A DNA stretch of 64,000 nt from Sphingobacterium gobiense (GTDB taxonomy: Bacteria; Bacteroidota; Bacteroidia; Sphingobacteriales; Sphingobacteriaceae): NCBI RefSeq assembly GCF_002980575.1, contig NZ_PVBS01000001.1, forward strand, positions 248,001-312,000, written 5' to 3'. The translations under genes were made by a program, and so were the position numbers. Of the stretch, positions 43,658-52,335 are shown one piece after another (position 1 is the stretch's first letter; the number at the start of each line of letters is the position of its first letter). Under the pieces are notes generated by a model. The model worked only from the letters and a program-made list of their open reading frames with translations, made no database searches and had not been told where the DNA came from.

Positions 43658-44299
43658 TTATTCTTTCAACAGGGTCTCCAAATCATTAAAAAGTTGAGCT
43701 ACCTGTTCATCATTTGTTCCGTCGTAAGCACCCCGGATACGTTTCTGCTGATCGATCAATACCAGATAACTTTGATGGTCGTATCCTCCCGGAGCATCCT
43801 GATCCTCTTTTGTATAGACCAGATATTTATCGGCGATGCCGTAAATTTCCTTTTTTTCGCCCGTCACAAATTGCCATTGCTCGTTTGTAACACCCAATTT
43901 CTCTGCATAAGATTTGAGCACGCTTGGCGAATCATACTTGAAGTCAATACTGTGCGACAAAAAAGCAATACGTTCATCATCTTTATATTTTTCATATACC
44001 TTTAGCAAATTGCGCTGCATGGTTGGACATATACTCGGACAATGGGTAAAAAAGAAATTTGCAACATAAACCTTATTGTCAAAATATTTTTCCGTGATTT
44101 CGACGCTGTCTTGGTTAAGGAAGGCAAATGCAGGTATTTGGTGGTAAATGGTGTCAACGACAGTTCTGCCGTCTACAATTCGTTCCTCTGTTGCCCGCTC
44201 GCCAATGATAGGCAATTTTTTTTCGTTTGTTTCCGTGCAAGCCACGAAAATGGAAGAAAACGCAAATGCACTTAGGTATGTTGTAAGTTTAAGTTTCAT
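43658..44299 (-). CDS. SCO1/SenC family copper chaperone
   Basis: The 213-residue protein has a lipobox IFVAC (Cys21) and a thioredoxin fold with the copper-binding C-x-x-x-C in FFFTHCPSICPTMQ (about 86-99). The distal His (YDHQSYLVLIDQ, about residue 174) completes the copper site of SCO proteins. SCO delivers copper to subunit II of cytochrome oxidase or keeps its thiols reduced. It lies between a lipoprotein gene and a cytochrome c gene in a three-gene operon. Confidence 0.92.
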   Translation of the reverse strand: MKLKLTTYLSAFAFSSIFVACTETNEKKLPIIGERATEERIVDGRTVVDTIYHQIPAFAFLNQDSVEITEKYFDNKVYVANFFFTHCPSICPTMQRNLLKVYEKYKDDERIAFLSHSIDFKYDSPSVLKSYAEKLGVTNEQWQFVTGEKKEIYGIADKYLVYTKEDQDAPGGYDHQSYLVLIDQQKRIRGAYDGTNDEQVAQLFNDLETLLKE

Positions 44300-44301
44300 G
44301 A

Positions 44302-44739
44302 CTACTTTTTAAAAGGGGCTAGCAAACTTTCCGCTTCATACGTTACCTGTTCAAATTCGGTTTTCAAGTCCGAAATACGGTCCACTTCGGCTTTTTGATA
44401 ATTTATGTCGGTGCTGTCAGCCACATATTCTTTCATCCAGACCATCATTTTATCTGTAGCCGATTCCAGATTTTCTTTTAATGTGTGGAACTTATCTTTA
44501 GTTTTTGCTGTGTCTAGGTTAGCATCCACAGTTTTTAATACAGAAAGATTTTGTAACAATGAATCTATTAAAATCTCATGTTTGTTAAAAGCGGTGATTT
44601 GAGGCATAATCTCGTCGTGTATTTCGATGGCCTCCGTTGCTAGTTTCTCCGCTTCCTCGTTCTGTTGGCTGGTGTTTTGACAGGCACTCGTAACCAATAT
44701 GCCCAATGCTAGCGTGCCCAAAGTAAACTTTTTCATCAT
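44302..44739 (-). CDS. Helical lipoprotein of unknown function
   Basis: The 145-residue product has a lipoprotein signal ending GILVTSAC (Cys20) and then two long helices (EKLATEAIEIHDEIMPQITAFNKHEILIDSLL and about 85-120). It is the first gene of an operon with the SCO and cytochrome c genes (gaps of 2 and 10 nt). Databases sometimes label this type viral A-type inclusion protein, which has no meaning here. A haem-oxidase assembly or copper-related role is possible from context only. Confidence 0.7.
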   Translation of the reverse strand: MMKKFTLGTLALGILVTSACQNTSQQNEEAEKLATEAIEIHDEIMPQITAFNKHEILIDSLLQNLSVLKTVDANLDTAKTKDKFHTLKENLESATDKMMVWMKEYVADSTDINYQKAEVDRISDLKTEFEQVTYEAESLLAPFKK

Positions 44740-44769
44740 GTTCGTTTTTATTGTTGATATTCAATAATG

Positions 44770-44777
44770 CAAATATA
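44770..44777 (-). promoter_or_regulatory. -7 box TATATTTG before the lipoprotein-SCO-cytochrome operon
   Basis: The minus strand reads TATATTTG about 30 bp before the 44739 start. No TTG at the usual spacing. Confidence 0.4.
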
Positions 44778-44923
44778 GGAGTCCGTTTATATTTAATTGG
44801 ATTATGATTGTTTAATTCTTGTAATAAATGGAAAATATTGTCTTGTAGATGTTTATGACGTTTTCATCATGTAAATACAATCATTTAAAAAGATTGGGTA
44901 TGCCTAAGGAATAAGGGACAAGA

Positions 44924-45091
44924 TTAACTTTTGGGACACTTCTTGCAGCGTTTGCCCCGTTTGTACTTTTTACAGCATTTTTTAAAAACACAACATCCTA
45001 AATCAAGGTTGTAGTTTATCCCTTTTTTGACTTCGTCAAGGAAGGGATTGCCATCTTCAATAGGAAATAGCGGATCTATTATCTTTTCCAT
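44924..45091 (-). CDS. Cys- and Lys-rich microprotein
   Basis: Starting at the ATG at 45091, 55 residues open with MEKIIDPLFPIEDGNPFLDE and end in a basic, cysteine-rich tail, LGCCVFKKCCKKYKRGKRCK followed by KCPKS. Six Cys are present, four as CC pairs. It lies 31 bp after the uridine-kinase-like gene on the same strand. The tail could bind metal or nucleic acid; no named family comes to mind. The orderly N-terminus and the tail argue against chance. Confidence 0.6.
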   Translation of the reverse strand: MEKIIDPLFPIEDGNPFLDEVKKGINYNLDLGCCVFKKCCKKYKRGKRCKKCPKS

Positions 45092-45122
45092 TCTTGCACA
45101 AAGATAACTATTTAGATTGAAT

Positions 45123-45746
45123 TTAAATAATCTTAAGTCCAATCGAAATATCACGAGCGGCCCCATCAATAATTTTAGGATCATTGGTATTATTAATAAT
45201 CACCAAATCACATATTGGTTTAAATGGAACCAAATATTGTTCATAAGCCGGCACTACATGATTTATCCACTTATACATGACGTCATCATGGTCATACCCT
45301 CTTTCAATGAGGTCCCTCTGCAATCTCCTCTCTAGGGCAACCGATTCTTCTGCGTCGAGGAAAACCCGATAATCCAATAGATTATTAACCTCCTCATAGT
45401 GGAAAATAAACAAGCCTTCTACAATAAGAATTGGAGCAGGTTTAATTTCGAGCATTTTAGGTGTAATATCGGGATTGTTAAATGTGTATTCTTGCCGATA
45501 AACGGTATGTCCGCCGAAAAGTTGACTTATATCGTAAAAAAAGGATTCCCTGTTGATTGCGGTGGGCAAATCAAAGTTATATAAACGATTTTCTTCTTTT
45601 GTCTTAGTGTTTGCTGGAATATAATAATCGTCTTGCGAAATAAGTGTTACTTGATCGGGTTGAAAATAGTTGAGAAAGCGCCTCAAAAAAAATGTTTTTC
45701 CTGATCCGCTACTGCCTGCAATACCGATAACGTATGGTTTGTCCAT
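45123..45746 (-). CDS. Uridine kinase-like nucleoside kinase
   Basis: The 207-residue protein has the P-loop GIAGSSGSGKTFFL (about 8-21), DDYYIPA, NFDLPTAI (about 58-65) and ILIVEGLFIFHY (about 105-116), the pattern of uridine kinase/phosphoribulokinase-type enzymes. They phosphorylate uridine and cytidine in salvage. Substrate specificity cannot be proven here. It is followed by the Cys-rich microprotein and preceded (20 nt) by the LysM gene on the same strand. Confidence 0.87.
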   Translation of the reverse strand: MDKPYVIGIAGSSGSGKTFFLRRFLNYFQPDQVTLISQDDYYIPANTKTKEENRLYNFDLPTAINRESFFYDISQLFGGHTVYRQEYTFNNPDITPKMLEIKPAPILIVEGLFIFHYEEVNNLLDYRVFLDAEESVALERRLQRDLIERGYDHDDVMYKWINHVVPAYEQYLVPFKPICDLVIINNTNDPKIIDGAARDISIGLKII

Positions 45747-45766
45747 CTAAGCTTTCTTAAATTTAG

Positions 45767-46684
45767 TTACTGCAAGGGTACACCGTACGCTATTTCGATC
45801 AAAAATCTTCTGTCAAGTGCACCAATATACGCTGCTGCCGACTTTGATAAAACAACGATAGCATCTTTCGTTTCCGCTGTGTCCGTAAATTTTCCGACGA
45901 CCTTGGCATACGTAACATTCTGTGTCATGGGATTCGTGATTTTTAAGATGGTGCCTATAGGCGCCGTCTTGTGAAGCGCTAGATTGCTTTTACCGTCGGT
46001 TTCCAAATTGGCGATCCACACGCCGATACCCTTCTCTTGTTTTTCGCGAATACCATAGCGATTTGCGGCGATAATTTGTTCGGGTGTTAATTCCGATGCC
46101 GACGATGTGTCGATAACAATCGGTTGTTGCGGCACTTCAGGAAGCGGTTCTCGATAATCAGCATTTGGAATTTTCAGAGTGATGCCCTCTCTGAGAGAAT
46201 CCGATCGAAGATTGTTCATTTTTTTTATAGCTTCTATCGTCGTGCCAAATCGCCTGGAGATCGCGTACAGGGTTTCGCTCTTTCCCACTTTGTATTCGGT
46301 TAAAACCTTCGGTTGATCCTGCTGTTGAGTTTTCGCAGGGGGGGCAGATGGAACTGTTGTCACTGGAACTTCTTGCTTACCCGTAGGAATTTTTACCGTT
46401 TCGCCCGGTTTAAGATTCTTCTTATTGTTCACTTCCATAATGCGGTTTACGGGGATGTTATATCGGCGACTTAATGCATAATATGTTTCTTTTCGCTCAA
46501 TACGGTGGATAACGTTTATTTCACCGTTTATGACCTCCACGCCTATGGAATCAGGCGCGATAGAAACAGAAGATAGTTTACTAGCGTTATAATCAACGGG
46601 TTTGGCTTTCAGAAAAAGAGGGAAGCATAATGCAGCCACGAGTCCTAATTTTATTGCACTCGAAAAAGCTTTTGTTTTTCTCAT
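45767..46684 (-). CDS. Exported protein with two LysM domains and an RlpA-like double-psi barrel
   Basis: The 305-residue protein has a signal peptide (to about residue 28). Two LysM domains follow at about 58-100 (RIERKETYYALSRRYNIPVNRI) and 135-175 (KVGKSETLYAISRRFGTTIEAI), separated by a P/T/Q linker. The C-terminal 90 residues (APIGTILKITNPMTQNVTYAKVVGKF) match the double-psi barrel of RlpA. LysM binds peptidoglycan. It may be a wall-binding or peptidoglycan-processing protein. It lies 10 nt after the DUF4905-like gene. Confidence 0.85.
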   Translation of the reverse strand: MRKTKAFSSAIKLGLVAALCFPLFLKAKPVDYNASKLSSVSIAPDSIGVEVINGEINVIHRIERKETYYALSRRYNIPVNRIMEVNNKKNLKPGETVKIPTGKQEVPVTTVPSAPPAKTQQQDQPKVLTEYKVGKSETLYAISRRFGTTIEAIKKMNNLRSDSLREGITLKIPNADYREPLPEVPQQPIVIDTSSASELTPEQIIAANRYGIREKQEKGIGVWIANLETDGKSNLALHKTAPIGTILKITNPMTQNVTYAKVVGKFTDTAETKDAIVVLSKSAAAYIGALDRRFLIEIAYGVPLQ

Positions 46685-46694
46685 ATATTTACAA

Positions 46695-47441
46695 TTATAC
46701 TAAATACGAAACAATTTTCCGTTTATTATACGACATTAAAAATAGTTGGTTTTCTATCTGAAAATAGGGTTGCGGAATCATTTTTGGCATATCTGATAAT
46801 AAACATTGTGTCCATAATAAGTCAGATTTATCGGCGACAGAAAGGTTTAAATAGTAAAGCTCATTTTCTTTGGTGTGGTACGACCAAAGTATACGATCCG
46901 CTGCGCGGCTAATCCAAGGTAAATCTTGTATAACCGCATTTTGCAGATAGGGGGGTAAGACACCGGTATAGGGGACCGGCATTTTTATGACGCTGCAATA
47001 TTCCTGTGCCCTTCCTGGATTGGATGTCTTTTTTAGCGCCTCTATATCGATATATTCTTCAAAACCGCTTTGGAAATTACGATGTCGCACTTTGACGACA
47101 TCACAGTAGGTGTCTATCCAAGTGTATTCTTGCCATAGATGACGAGGAGCACCTTGCATATCTAAAAACAGGATTCCTTCTTTCACCGGCTGTGTGTCGC
47201 CTACACGTTTCAACACAATTGTATGATGTTGGATGGCCTCCAATGTCCATTCTTTCTCATCGATTTGCTTATGTTTTAATATCTCTTTTCCTTCAAAATC
47301 AATGACATAAAGTATGGCGCATGTAGACTTCGCATCGCGGAGCTCTACAGCAATCTGTCTGGTGGATGCATCTGCGACGATTTTCCATATTTGGTAAGGA
47401 AAGTTTTTCTCGAATGCTTTAAATGTCGTATATTTAGTCAT
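46695..47441 (-). CDS. DUF4905-like protein
   Basis: The 248-residue protein shows no signal peptide or membrane helix. Repeated beta-rich segments, for example IWKIVADASTRQIAVELRDAK and YCDVVKVRHRNFQSGFEEYI, suggest a beta-propeller-like fold. I assign DUF4905 from memory of Bacteroidota proteins with this start, not from a search. It is divergent from nfeD with only 23 bp between the start codons. Confidence 0.65.
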   Translation of the reverse strand: MTKYTTFKAFEKNFPYQIWKIVADASTRQIAVELRDAKSTCAILYVIDFEGKEILKHKQIDEKEWTLEAIQHHTIVLKRVGDTQPVKEGILFLDMQGAPRHLWQEYTWIDTYCDVVKVRHRNFQSGFEEYIDIEALKKTSNPGRAQEYCSVIKMPVPYTGVLPPYLQNAVIQDLPWISRAADRILWSYHTKENELYYLNLSVADKSDLLWTQCLLSDMPKMIPQPYFQIENQLFLMSYNKRKIVSYLV

Positions 47442-47464
47442 TACTATAGCAGGAACATTAATCT

Positions 47465-48829
47465 ATGAAGAACAAAATTACAAAATCCTTTTTTGCTTTT
47501 CTTTGTACTTTTTGTGTAATGCTTTCTCCAGCATCGGCACAAAAAATATACAAAGTAGACATTAAAGAAGATATCGGTCCAAATGCATGGCGAACTGTGA
47601 ATTTGGCGCATCAGAAAGCAACAGAGCTCCAAGCCGAAATGTTTTTGATCGAGTTAAACACATTTGGCGGAGCAGTAAATTTTGCAGATTCTATACGTTC
47701 CAAACTTTTAGGCTCTACCATGTATACAGTGGTATATATAAACAACAATGCAGCTTCCGCAGGAGCGTTGATTTCGCTGGCTTCGGACAAAATTTTTATG
47801 CAAAAGGGCGGGAGTATGGGTGCAGCGAGCGTTGTCAACCAAAGTGGGGAAATTATGCCAGAAAAGTATCAATCTTATATGAGAGGATTGATGCGTGCTA
47901 CAGCCGAAGCAAAAGGACGGGATCCCAAGATAGCGGAAGCATTCGTCGATCCTGAAGTTTCTGTTCCACAATTGAAGCCTGACGGTAAGCTATTGACGTT
48001 AACAGCTTCCGAAGGAGTAAAATCAGGTATTGTTGAAGCTGTAGTAACTGATGTAGGAGAAGTCTATAAACAGGTTGAAAAAGGTAATCTCGAGGTCGTG
48101 CAGCACCGCATTACGGTAGTTGATCGCATCGTCGCTCTTTTGATTAATCCGATGGTTAGTGGGTTTTTGATATTAGGCCTTATTGGCGGTATTTATTTTG
48201 AATTGCAAACACCTGGTATCGGTTTTGCGCTAGCGGTAGCAATTATATGCGGTGTTTTATTTTTTGCACCGCTGTATTTGCAGGGGTTGGCAGACCATTG
48301 GGAAATTGTCCTATTTATTGTGGGAGTGGCACTGCTGTTGATGGAGGTCTTCGTTATACCGGGATTCGGCATTGCCGGTATATTGGGAATTATATGTGTA
48401 CTTTGTGGCCTTGCTTTTTCTATGGTCGACAATAACTTTTTTGATTTTAAATTAGCCAAACCAGGATTATTGATGGAATCATTTTTAATTGTAACGGGAG
48501 CGATGGTGCTCTCTATTGTCTTAATGGTTATTTTCGGGAAGAATATCCTAAGATCGTCCGCCTTCAAGCGATTAGTTCTCCAAGATGAACAGAAAGCCGA
48601 CGTAGGATATACTTCGTCTCCGCAGAAAACGAATCTGCTATATAAGAATGGTATTGCTCGAACGGTTCTAAGGCCGGGAGGTAAAATCGAAATTGATGGA
48701 GTTTGGTATGACGCTGTTGCGTTAGATGGGTTTATCGATGCAGGAGAAGAAATCTACGTTGAAAAACACGAGAACTACAATCTTTTTGTACGAAAGCTCA
48801 AGGATAAACCAGTAAAGAATGATGTATAA
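47465..48829 (+). CDS. NfeD/ClpP-class membrane serine protease
   Basis: The 454-residue protein has a signal peptide (to about residue 25), a ClpP-like domain with the Ser98 nucleophile in NNNAASAGA, then at least four membrane helices (about 218-330) and a C-terminal NfeD OB-fold domain (about 395-450). This is the full-length NfeD1b type, a membrane protease linked to stomatin-like proteins. No stomatin gene is present here. It may act in membrane protein quality control or lipid-domain organisation. Confidence 0.88.
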   Translation: MKNKITKSFFAFLCTFCVMLSPASAQKIYKVDIKEDIGPNAWRTVNLAHQKATELQAEMFLIELNTFGGAVNFADSIRSKLLGSTMYTVVYINNNAASAGALISLASDKIFMQKGGSMGAASVVNQSGEIMPEKYQSYMRGLMRATAEAKGRDPKIAEAFVDPEVSVPQLKPDGKLLTLTASEGVKSGIVEAVVTDVGEVYKQVEKGNLEVVQHRITVVDRIVALLINPMVSGFLILGLIGGIYFELQTPGIGFALAVAIICGVLFFAPLYLQGLADHWEIVLFIVGVALLLMEVFVIPGFGIAGILGIICVLCGLAFSMVDNNFFDFKLAKPGLLMESFLIVTGAMVLSIVLMVIFGKNILRSSAFKRLVLQDEQKADVGYTSSPQKTNLLYKNGIARTVLRPGGKIEIDGVWYDAVALDGFIDAGEEIYVEKHENYNLFVRKLKDKPVKNDV

Positions 48830-48847
48830 GGTGTTGATCACCTTATA

Positions 48848-49753
48848 CTACCATTTCCAAGCTAAAATACGGATAGCCTTTTGTCCCTGAGTCATATTAA
48901 TAATTTCGATTTTAGAAGCTTTATTGTATTCTAACGAGGCGATAAGAGGTTTTAGGTTTTCTTTATTAGAAACCAAGCTTGTGACCCAACCTAATTGTTT
49001 TTTGAATCGCATACTTTCATTAATCATATCGCGGACAAACTTCCGTTCTCCGCCCTCACACCAGAGTTCATTGGGATATCCGCCGAAATTTTGTACAGGA
49101 AGCGCTTCTTTATTCTGGTGTAGATTATGGAATTTTTTAGTTGTCTTCTGCCAGTTTTCTTCTCTTGATTTATAGAAGGGAGGATTACACATAACCAGGT
49201 CAAAGTAATCATCTTCGTTAAGGACACCATCAAAGATGCGTTTTTTATCCTCCTGTAATTGCAAGGTAATCTTCTTAGGCAATCCACTATTCGTTTTGAT
49301 CAAAGATCTAGCATGGTTTAACACCGTAACATCAATGTCTGTTCCTAGGAAGTTCCAATTATATATCCGTTCACCTAAAATGGGATATATTAGAGATGAG
49401 CCTGTTCCGATGTCCAAAACATTTATTCTGACTCCTGTTGGTACAACACCGTCGTTGTCGGCCGCTAGCAGGTCGGCAACATAATGTATATAGTCTGCTC
49501 GGCTCGGAATAGGAGGGCAGAGGCTATTTTTCAAAATGGACCAATTTTGTACGTTATAGTAGGCTCTTAAGAGTGCCTTATTAAGTTCAACAATCGCTTT
49601 AGGATTCGCATAATCGATAGACACGGTGCCAAAAGAGGTCTCGATGATATAATCTTTCAATACTGGATTTGCATCTTCCAATTTGGGAAAGTCATAGCCC
49701 GATTGATGAATGTTTCGAGGATGCAATATATTCTTCTTTTTCTTGAGATCCAT
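48848..49753 (-). CDS. rlmF: 23S rRNA (adenine1618-N6)-methyltransferase
   Basis: RlmF makes m6A1618 in 23S rRNA. The 301-residue product begins with HPRNIHQSGYDFPKLE and has the SAM-binding LDIGTGSSLIYPILG (about 115-129) and the amino-methyltransferase motif MCNPPFYKSREE (about 185-196). Length is normal. It is divergently paired with the TIGR02757 gene. A convergent neighbour, nfeD, ends 18 bp away. Confidence 0.93.
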   Translation of the reverse strand: MDLKKKKNILHPRNIHQSGYDFPKLEDANPVLKDYIIETSFGTVSIDYANPKAIVELNKALLRAYYNVQNWSILKNSLCPPIPSRADYIHYVADLLAADNDGVVPTGVRINVLDIGTGSSLIYPILGERIYNWNFLGTDIDVTVLNHARSLIKTNSGLPKKITLQLQEDKKRIFDGVLNEDDYFDLVMCNPPFYKSREENWQKTTKKFHNLHQNKEALPVQNFGGYPNELWCEGGERKFVRDMINESMRFKKQLGWVTSLVSNKENLKPLIASLEYNKASKIEIINMTQGQKAIRILAWKW

Positions 49754-49845
49754 AAACGCTTAATTTAATGCAAAGGTATTATAATATTGTGGGTATTTAC
49801 GAATTGGGTATCTTTATATCGAAATTATATAATACTAACGAATAC

Positions 49846-50622
49846 ATGGCAGATTTCGACATGAAGCAATTTTTAGACGATAAAGTAGCATCGTTTAACC
49901 AACATAAATTTATTGAAAACGATCCGATATGTATCCCTCATTTGTTTACTAAAAAACAGGACATTGAGATTATGGGCTTCTTTGCTGCTATTTTGGCTTG
50001 GGGGCAGCGGAAAACCATCATTAACAAATGCAAAGAATTGATTGAACGTTTTGACGGACAACCTGCAAACTTCATAATGAGGCATGAGGAGGCGGACCTG
50101 AGAAATCTTTTAGGATTCAAACACCGCACTTTTAATGATACTGATTTATTATATTTCGTTTCTTTTCTACGTTTCCATTATGGTCGATTTAGTTCATTAG
50201 AAGATGCTTTTATACTCGATGATCAGCCAGCAGTGTCCTTTTCGATGGAGCGAAGTTTAAATGAATTTAAAGCATATTTTTTCTCTTTGCCTGACTATCC
50301 AATTCGTACGCGAAAGCATATCAGCTCTCCTTTACAAAAATCCAGCTGCAAGCGTTTAAATATGTTCCTGCGTTGGATGGTCCGTAGGGATGATAAAGGT
50401 GTGGATTTTGGTATATGGCATAGCATAAAGCCCCGTGATCTTATCTGTCCTTGCGACGTTCATGTAGAGCGCGTTGCTCGTAAGTTCGGATTAATTACGT
50501 CGGATAAAGTTAATTGGAAAACTGCTGTAGAATTGACAGAAAATTTAAAACGCTTCGATCCGGAAGATCCCGTTAAATACGACTTTGCGCTTTTTGGTAT
50601 TGGGGTAGTCGGTGAACTCTAA
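49846..50622 (+). CDS. TIGR02757 (DUF2400) family protein
   Basis: I use the ATG at 49846 (258 residues, MADFDMKQFLDDKVASFN); an upstream ATG at 49768 adds 26 residues that do not fit the family length. Family hallmarks are DPICIPHLFTKKQDIEIMGFFAAILAWGQRK (about 29-59) and RDLICPCDVHVERVARKFGLI (about 200-220), and the end DPVKYDFALFGIGVVGEL. The family is widespread in Bacteroidota but of unknown function; the helical, DNA-glycosylase-like pattern near the C-terminus is suggestive only. Its last 50 bp overlap gapA on the other strand. Confidence 0.85.
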   Translation: MADFDMKQFLDDKVASFNQHKFIENDPICIPHLFTKKQDIEIMGFFAAILAWGQRKTIINKCKELIERFDGQPANFIMRHEEADLRNLLGFKHRTFNDTDLLYFVSFLRFHYGRFSSLEDAFILDDQPAVSFSMERSLNEFKAYFFSLPDYPIRTRKHISSPLQKSSCKRLNMFLRWMVRRDDKGVDFGIWHSIKPRDLICPCDVHVERVARKFGLITSDKVNWKTAVELTENLKRFDPEDPVKYDFALFGIGVVGEL

Positions 50623-51604
50623 CCAGCAAATCTACCAATCTGTTAGAATAACCAAACTCATTATCGTACCATCCGACCACTTTTACCAAGCCACCAACGA
50701 TGGACGTGAGCTGAGCATCAAAAACGCAAGAATAAGGGTTATTGATAATATCAACGGAGACGATAGGATCCTCCGTATAATACAGAATATCTTTTAAGGT
50801 TCCTTCTGCCGCTTCTCTAAATTTGGTGTTGATTTCTTCAACTGTCGTCTGTTGCTTTAGCGTGCAAGTAAAATCAGTTAACGAACCATTAAGTACCGGA
50901 ACACGTATACCTGCACCGCCGAGTCGTCCATCCAGATGCGGAAAAACATTGGTAATGGCTTTTGCAGCACCTGTTGTAGTCGGTATAATCGAAGACGATG
51001 CTGCGCGAGCCCTACGTAAATCTCGGTGGGGGGCATCATGTAGGTTTTGGTCTCCGGTCATGGAATGCACGGTCGTGATATAACCATCATTAATACCCCA
51101 ATTTTCATCTAATATCTTTACTAAAGGAGCAACATTATTGGTCGTACAGGAAGCATTCGAAAACAGGGAGGTCTGCCAGTCAAAACTCCTATCATTAATG
51201 CCCAAAACAACTGTAGGGACCTCCTTGTCTGGCGACGGGGCTGATATAATAGTTTGTGTCGCGCCGGCTTTCAAATGTAAGGAGGCTTTTTCTCTATTGG
51301 TAAAAACACCCGTTGACTCGATCACCACTTCGACGCTCATTGCACTCCAAGGGAGCTGTAAAGGATCTTTTTCTTTTAATACTTTGATAGATTGATCCTC
51401 GACAAAAAGATGCTCTGCATCATGATGAACTGTGAATGGGAATGGTCCATGGACGGAGTCATATTTTAGCAAATGGGCTAACGTAGCGGTATCGGTCAAA
51501 TCGTTGATAGCAACAATTCTGATTTCCTTTTGGAGTCCTCGGCGATAGATATTGCGTAACGTATTGCGTCCAATCCTTCCAAAGCCGTTTATCGCGACAT
51601 TCAT
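50573..51604 (-). CDS. gapA: Glyceraldehyde-3-phosphate dehydrogenase
   Basis: The 343-residue enzyme has the Rossmann start VAINGFGRIGRNTLRNI and the catalytic Cys153 in SNASCTTNN, with PVLNGSLTDFTCTL and WYDNEFGYSNRLVDLL at the end. It oxidises GAP to 1,3-bisphosphoglycerate using NAD or NADP. Its start codon shares 1 nt with the stop of the thioredoxin gene (TAATG), so the two are translationally coupled. The C-terminus runs about 16 residues past the usual end and overlaps TIGR02757 by 50 bp. Confidence 0.95.
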   Translation of the reverse strand: MNVAINGFGRIGRNTLRNIYRRGLQKEIRIVAINDLTDTATLAHLLKYDSVHGPFPFTVHHDAEHLFVEDQSIKVLKEKDPLQLPWSAMSVEVVIESTGVFTNREKASLHLKAGATQTIISAPSPDKEVPTVVLGINDRSFDWQTSLFSNASCTTNNVAPLVKILDENWGINDGYITTVHSMTGDQNLHDAPHRDLRRARAASSSIIPTTTGAAKAITNVFPHLDGRLGGAGIRVPVLNGSLTDFTCTLKQQTTVEEINTKFREAAEGTLKDILYYTEDPIVSVDIINNPYSCVFDAQLTSIVGGLVKVVGWYDNEFGYSNRLVDLLVRVHRLPQYQKAQSRI

Positions 51605-52188
51605 TACTTTATAAACTCAGCTATGACAAAATCAATATTCTTTTCTCCATCCCAGCTACTTTTCAAGGCTCCGTTTGCCCCGTATATGTAATTTGCTGGA
51701 AATTGTGCAGGCACATGGAATTTTTGAATAAATTCTTGGTTTCTATCGTACAACACTTCTACATTTGGTTTGTCGACAAGCTCTTTGCCGAAAGTTTCTA
51801 GAAATGACGCCATAAGTGAAGGGTCATTCATAGAAATGAAATACAGGTTGACGTCTTTTAGTTTTTCATAATTCTTAGCTAAAAGTCCAGTCTCTTGTTG
51901 ACAATGACCACAACTTGGATCAAAAAGGATAAATACAGTATTTCTGTTCGCAGGTATATCCTCATTTGTAAACCCTATCCCTGATTTGACTTTATAGAAT
52001 TTAAAGTCCGGCAACTGCTTAGTAGGTTCTTTAGCCAGGGGAACAGATGGCTGTGAGGTTGAGGCGGCTTGTTGTTGATCTACGTGATGTGTTGCTGCAT
52101 GCTGTGCATTTCCTGCATTATTATTGGACTGACATGCATTAAATAAGGCGCATGTGCTAATGGCGATACTTGTGATTAAAAATTTCAT
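51604..52188 (-). CDS. TlpA-like thioredoxin-fold lipoprotein
   Basis: The ATG at 52188 starts a signal MKFLITSIAISTCALFNAC (Cys19), giving a 194-residue lipoprotein. A Q/S/A/H-rich linker precedes the thioredoxin fold with the active site C-G-H-C in DPSCGHCQQETG. It probably reduces or oxidises periplasmic thiols, such as in cytochrome c maturation. It is coupled to gapA by a TAATG overlap, an unusual partner for an exported protein. Confidence 0.87.
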   Translation of the reverse strand: MKFLITSIAISTCALFNACQSNNNAGNAQHAATHHVDQQQAASTSQPSVPLAKEPTKQLPDFKFYKVKSGIGFTNEDIPANRNTVFILFDPSCGHCQQETGLLAKNYEKLKDVNLYFISMNDPSLMASFLETFGKELVDKPNVEVLYDRNQEFIQKFHVPAQFPANYIYGANGALKSSWDGEKNIDFVIAEFIK

Positions 52189-52209
52189 TCTACGACTATA
52201 TTTACGCAC

Positions 52210-52217
52210 CAAAGCTA
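52210..52217 (-). promoter_or_regulatory. -7 box TAGCTTTG before the tlpA-like gene
   Basis: The minus strand reads TAGCTTTG about 22 bp before the ATG at 52188, matching TAnnTTTG. A TTG lies 17 nt further upstream, slightly short of consensus spacing. Confidence 0.45.
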
Positions 52218-52277
52218 GGAAAAATTGTGTCAATCAACTAGTCAAAATGATTAAATGATGATAAAATGATGCGGTAC

Positions 52278-52308
52278 AAAAAAGGCTTCTGATCGTCAGA
52301 AGCCTTTT
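52278..52308 (-). terminator. Terminator after secDF
   Basis: AAAAGGCTTCTGA (52280-52292) pairs exactly with TCAGAAGCCTTTT (52296-52308) with a 3-nt loop; on the minus strand the stem runs into T's. Confidence 0.85.
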
Positions 52309-52335
52309 GGGTTGTTAACAAAATAGTTGTACGTA

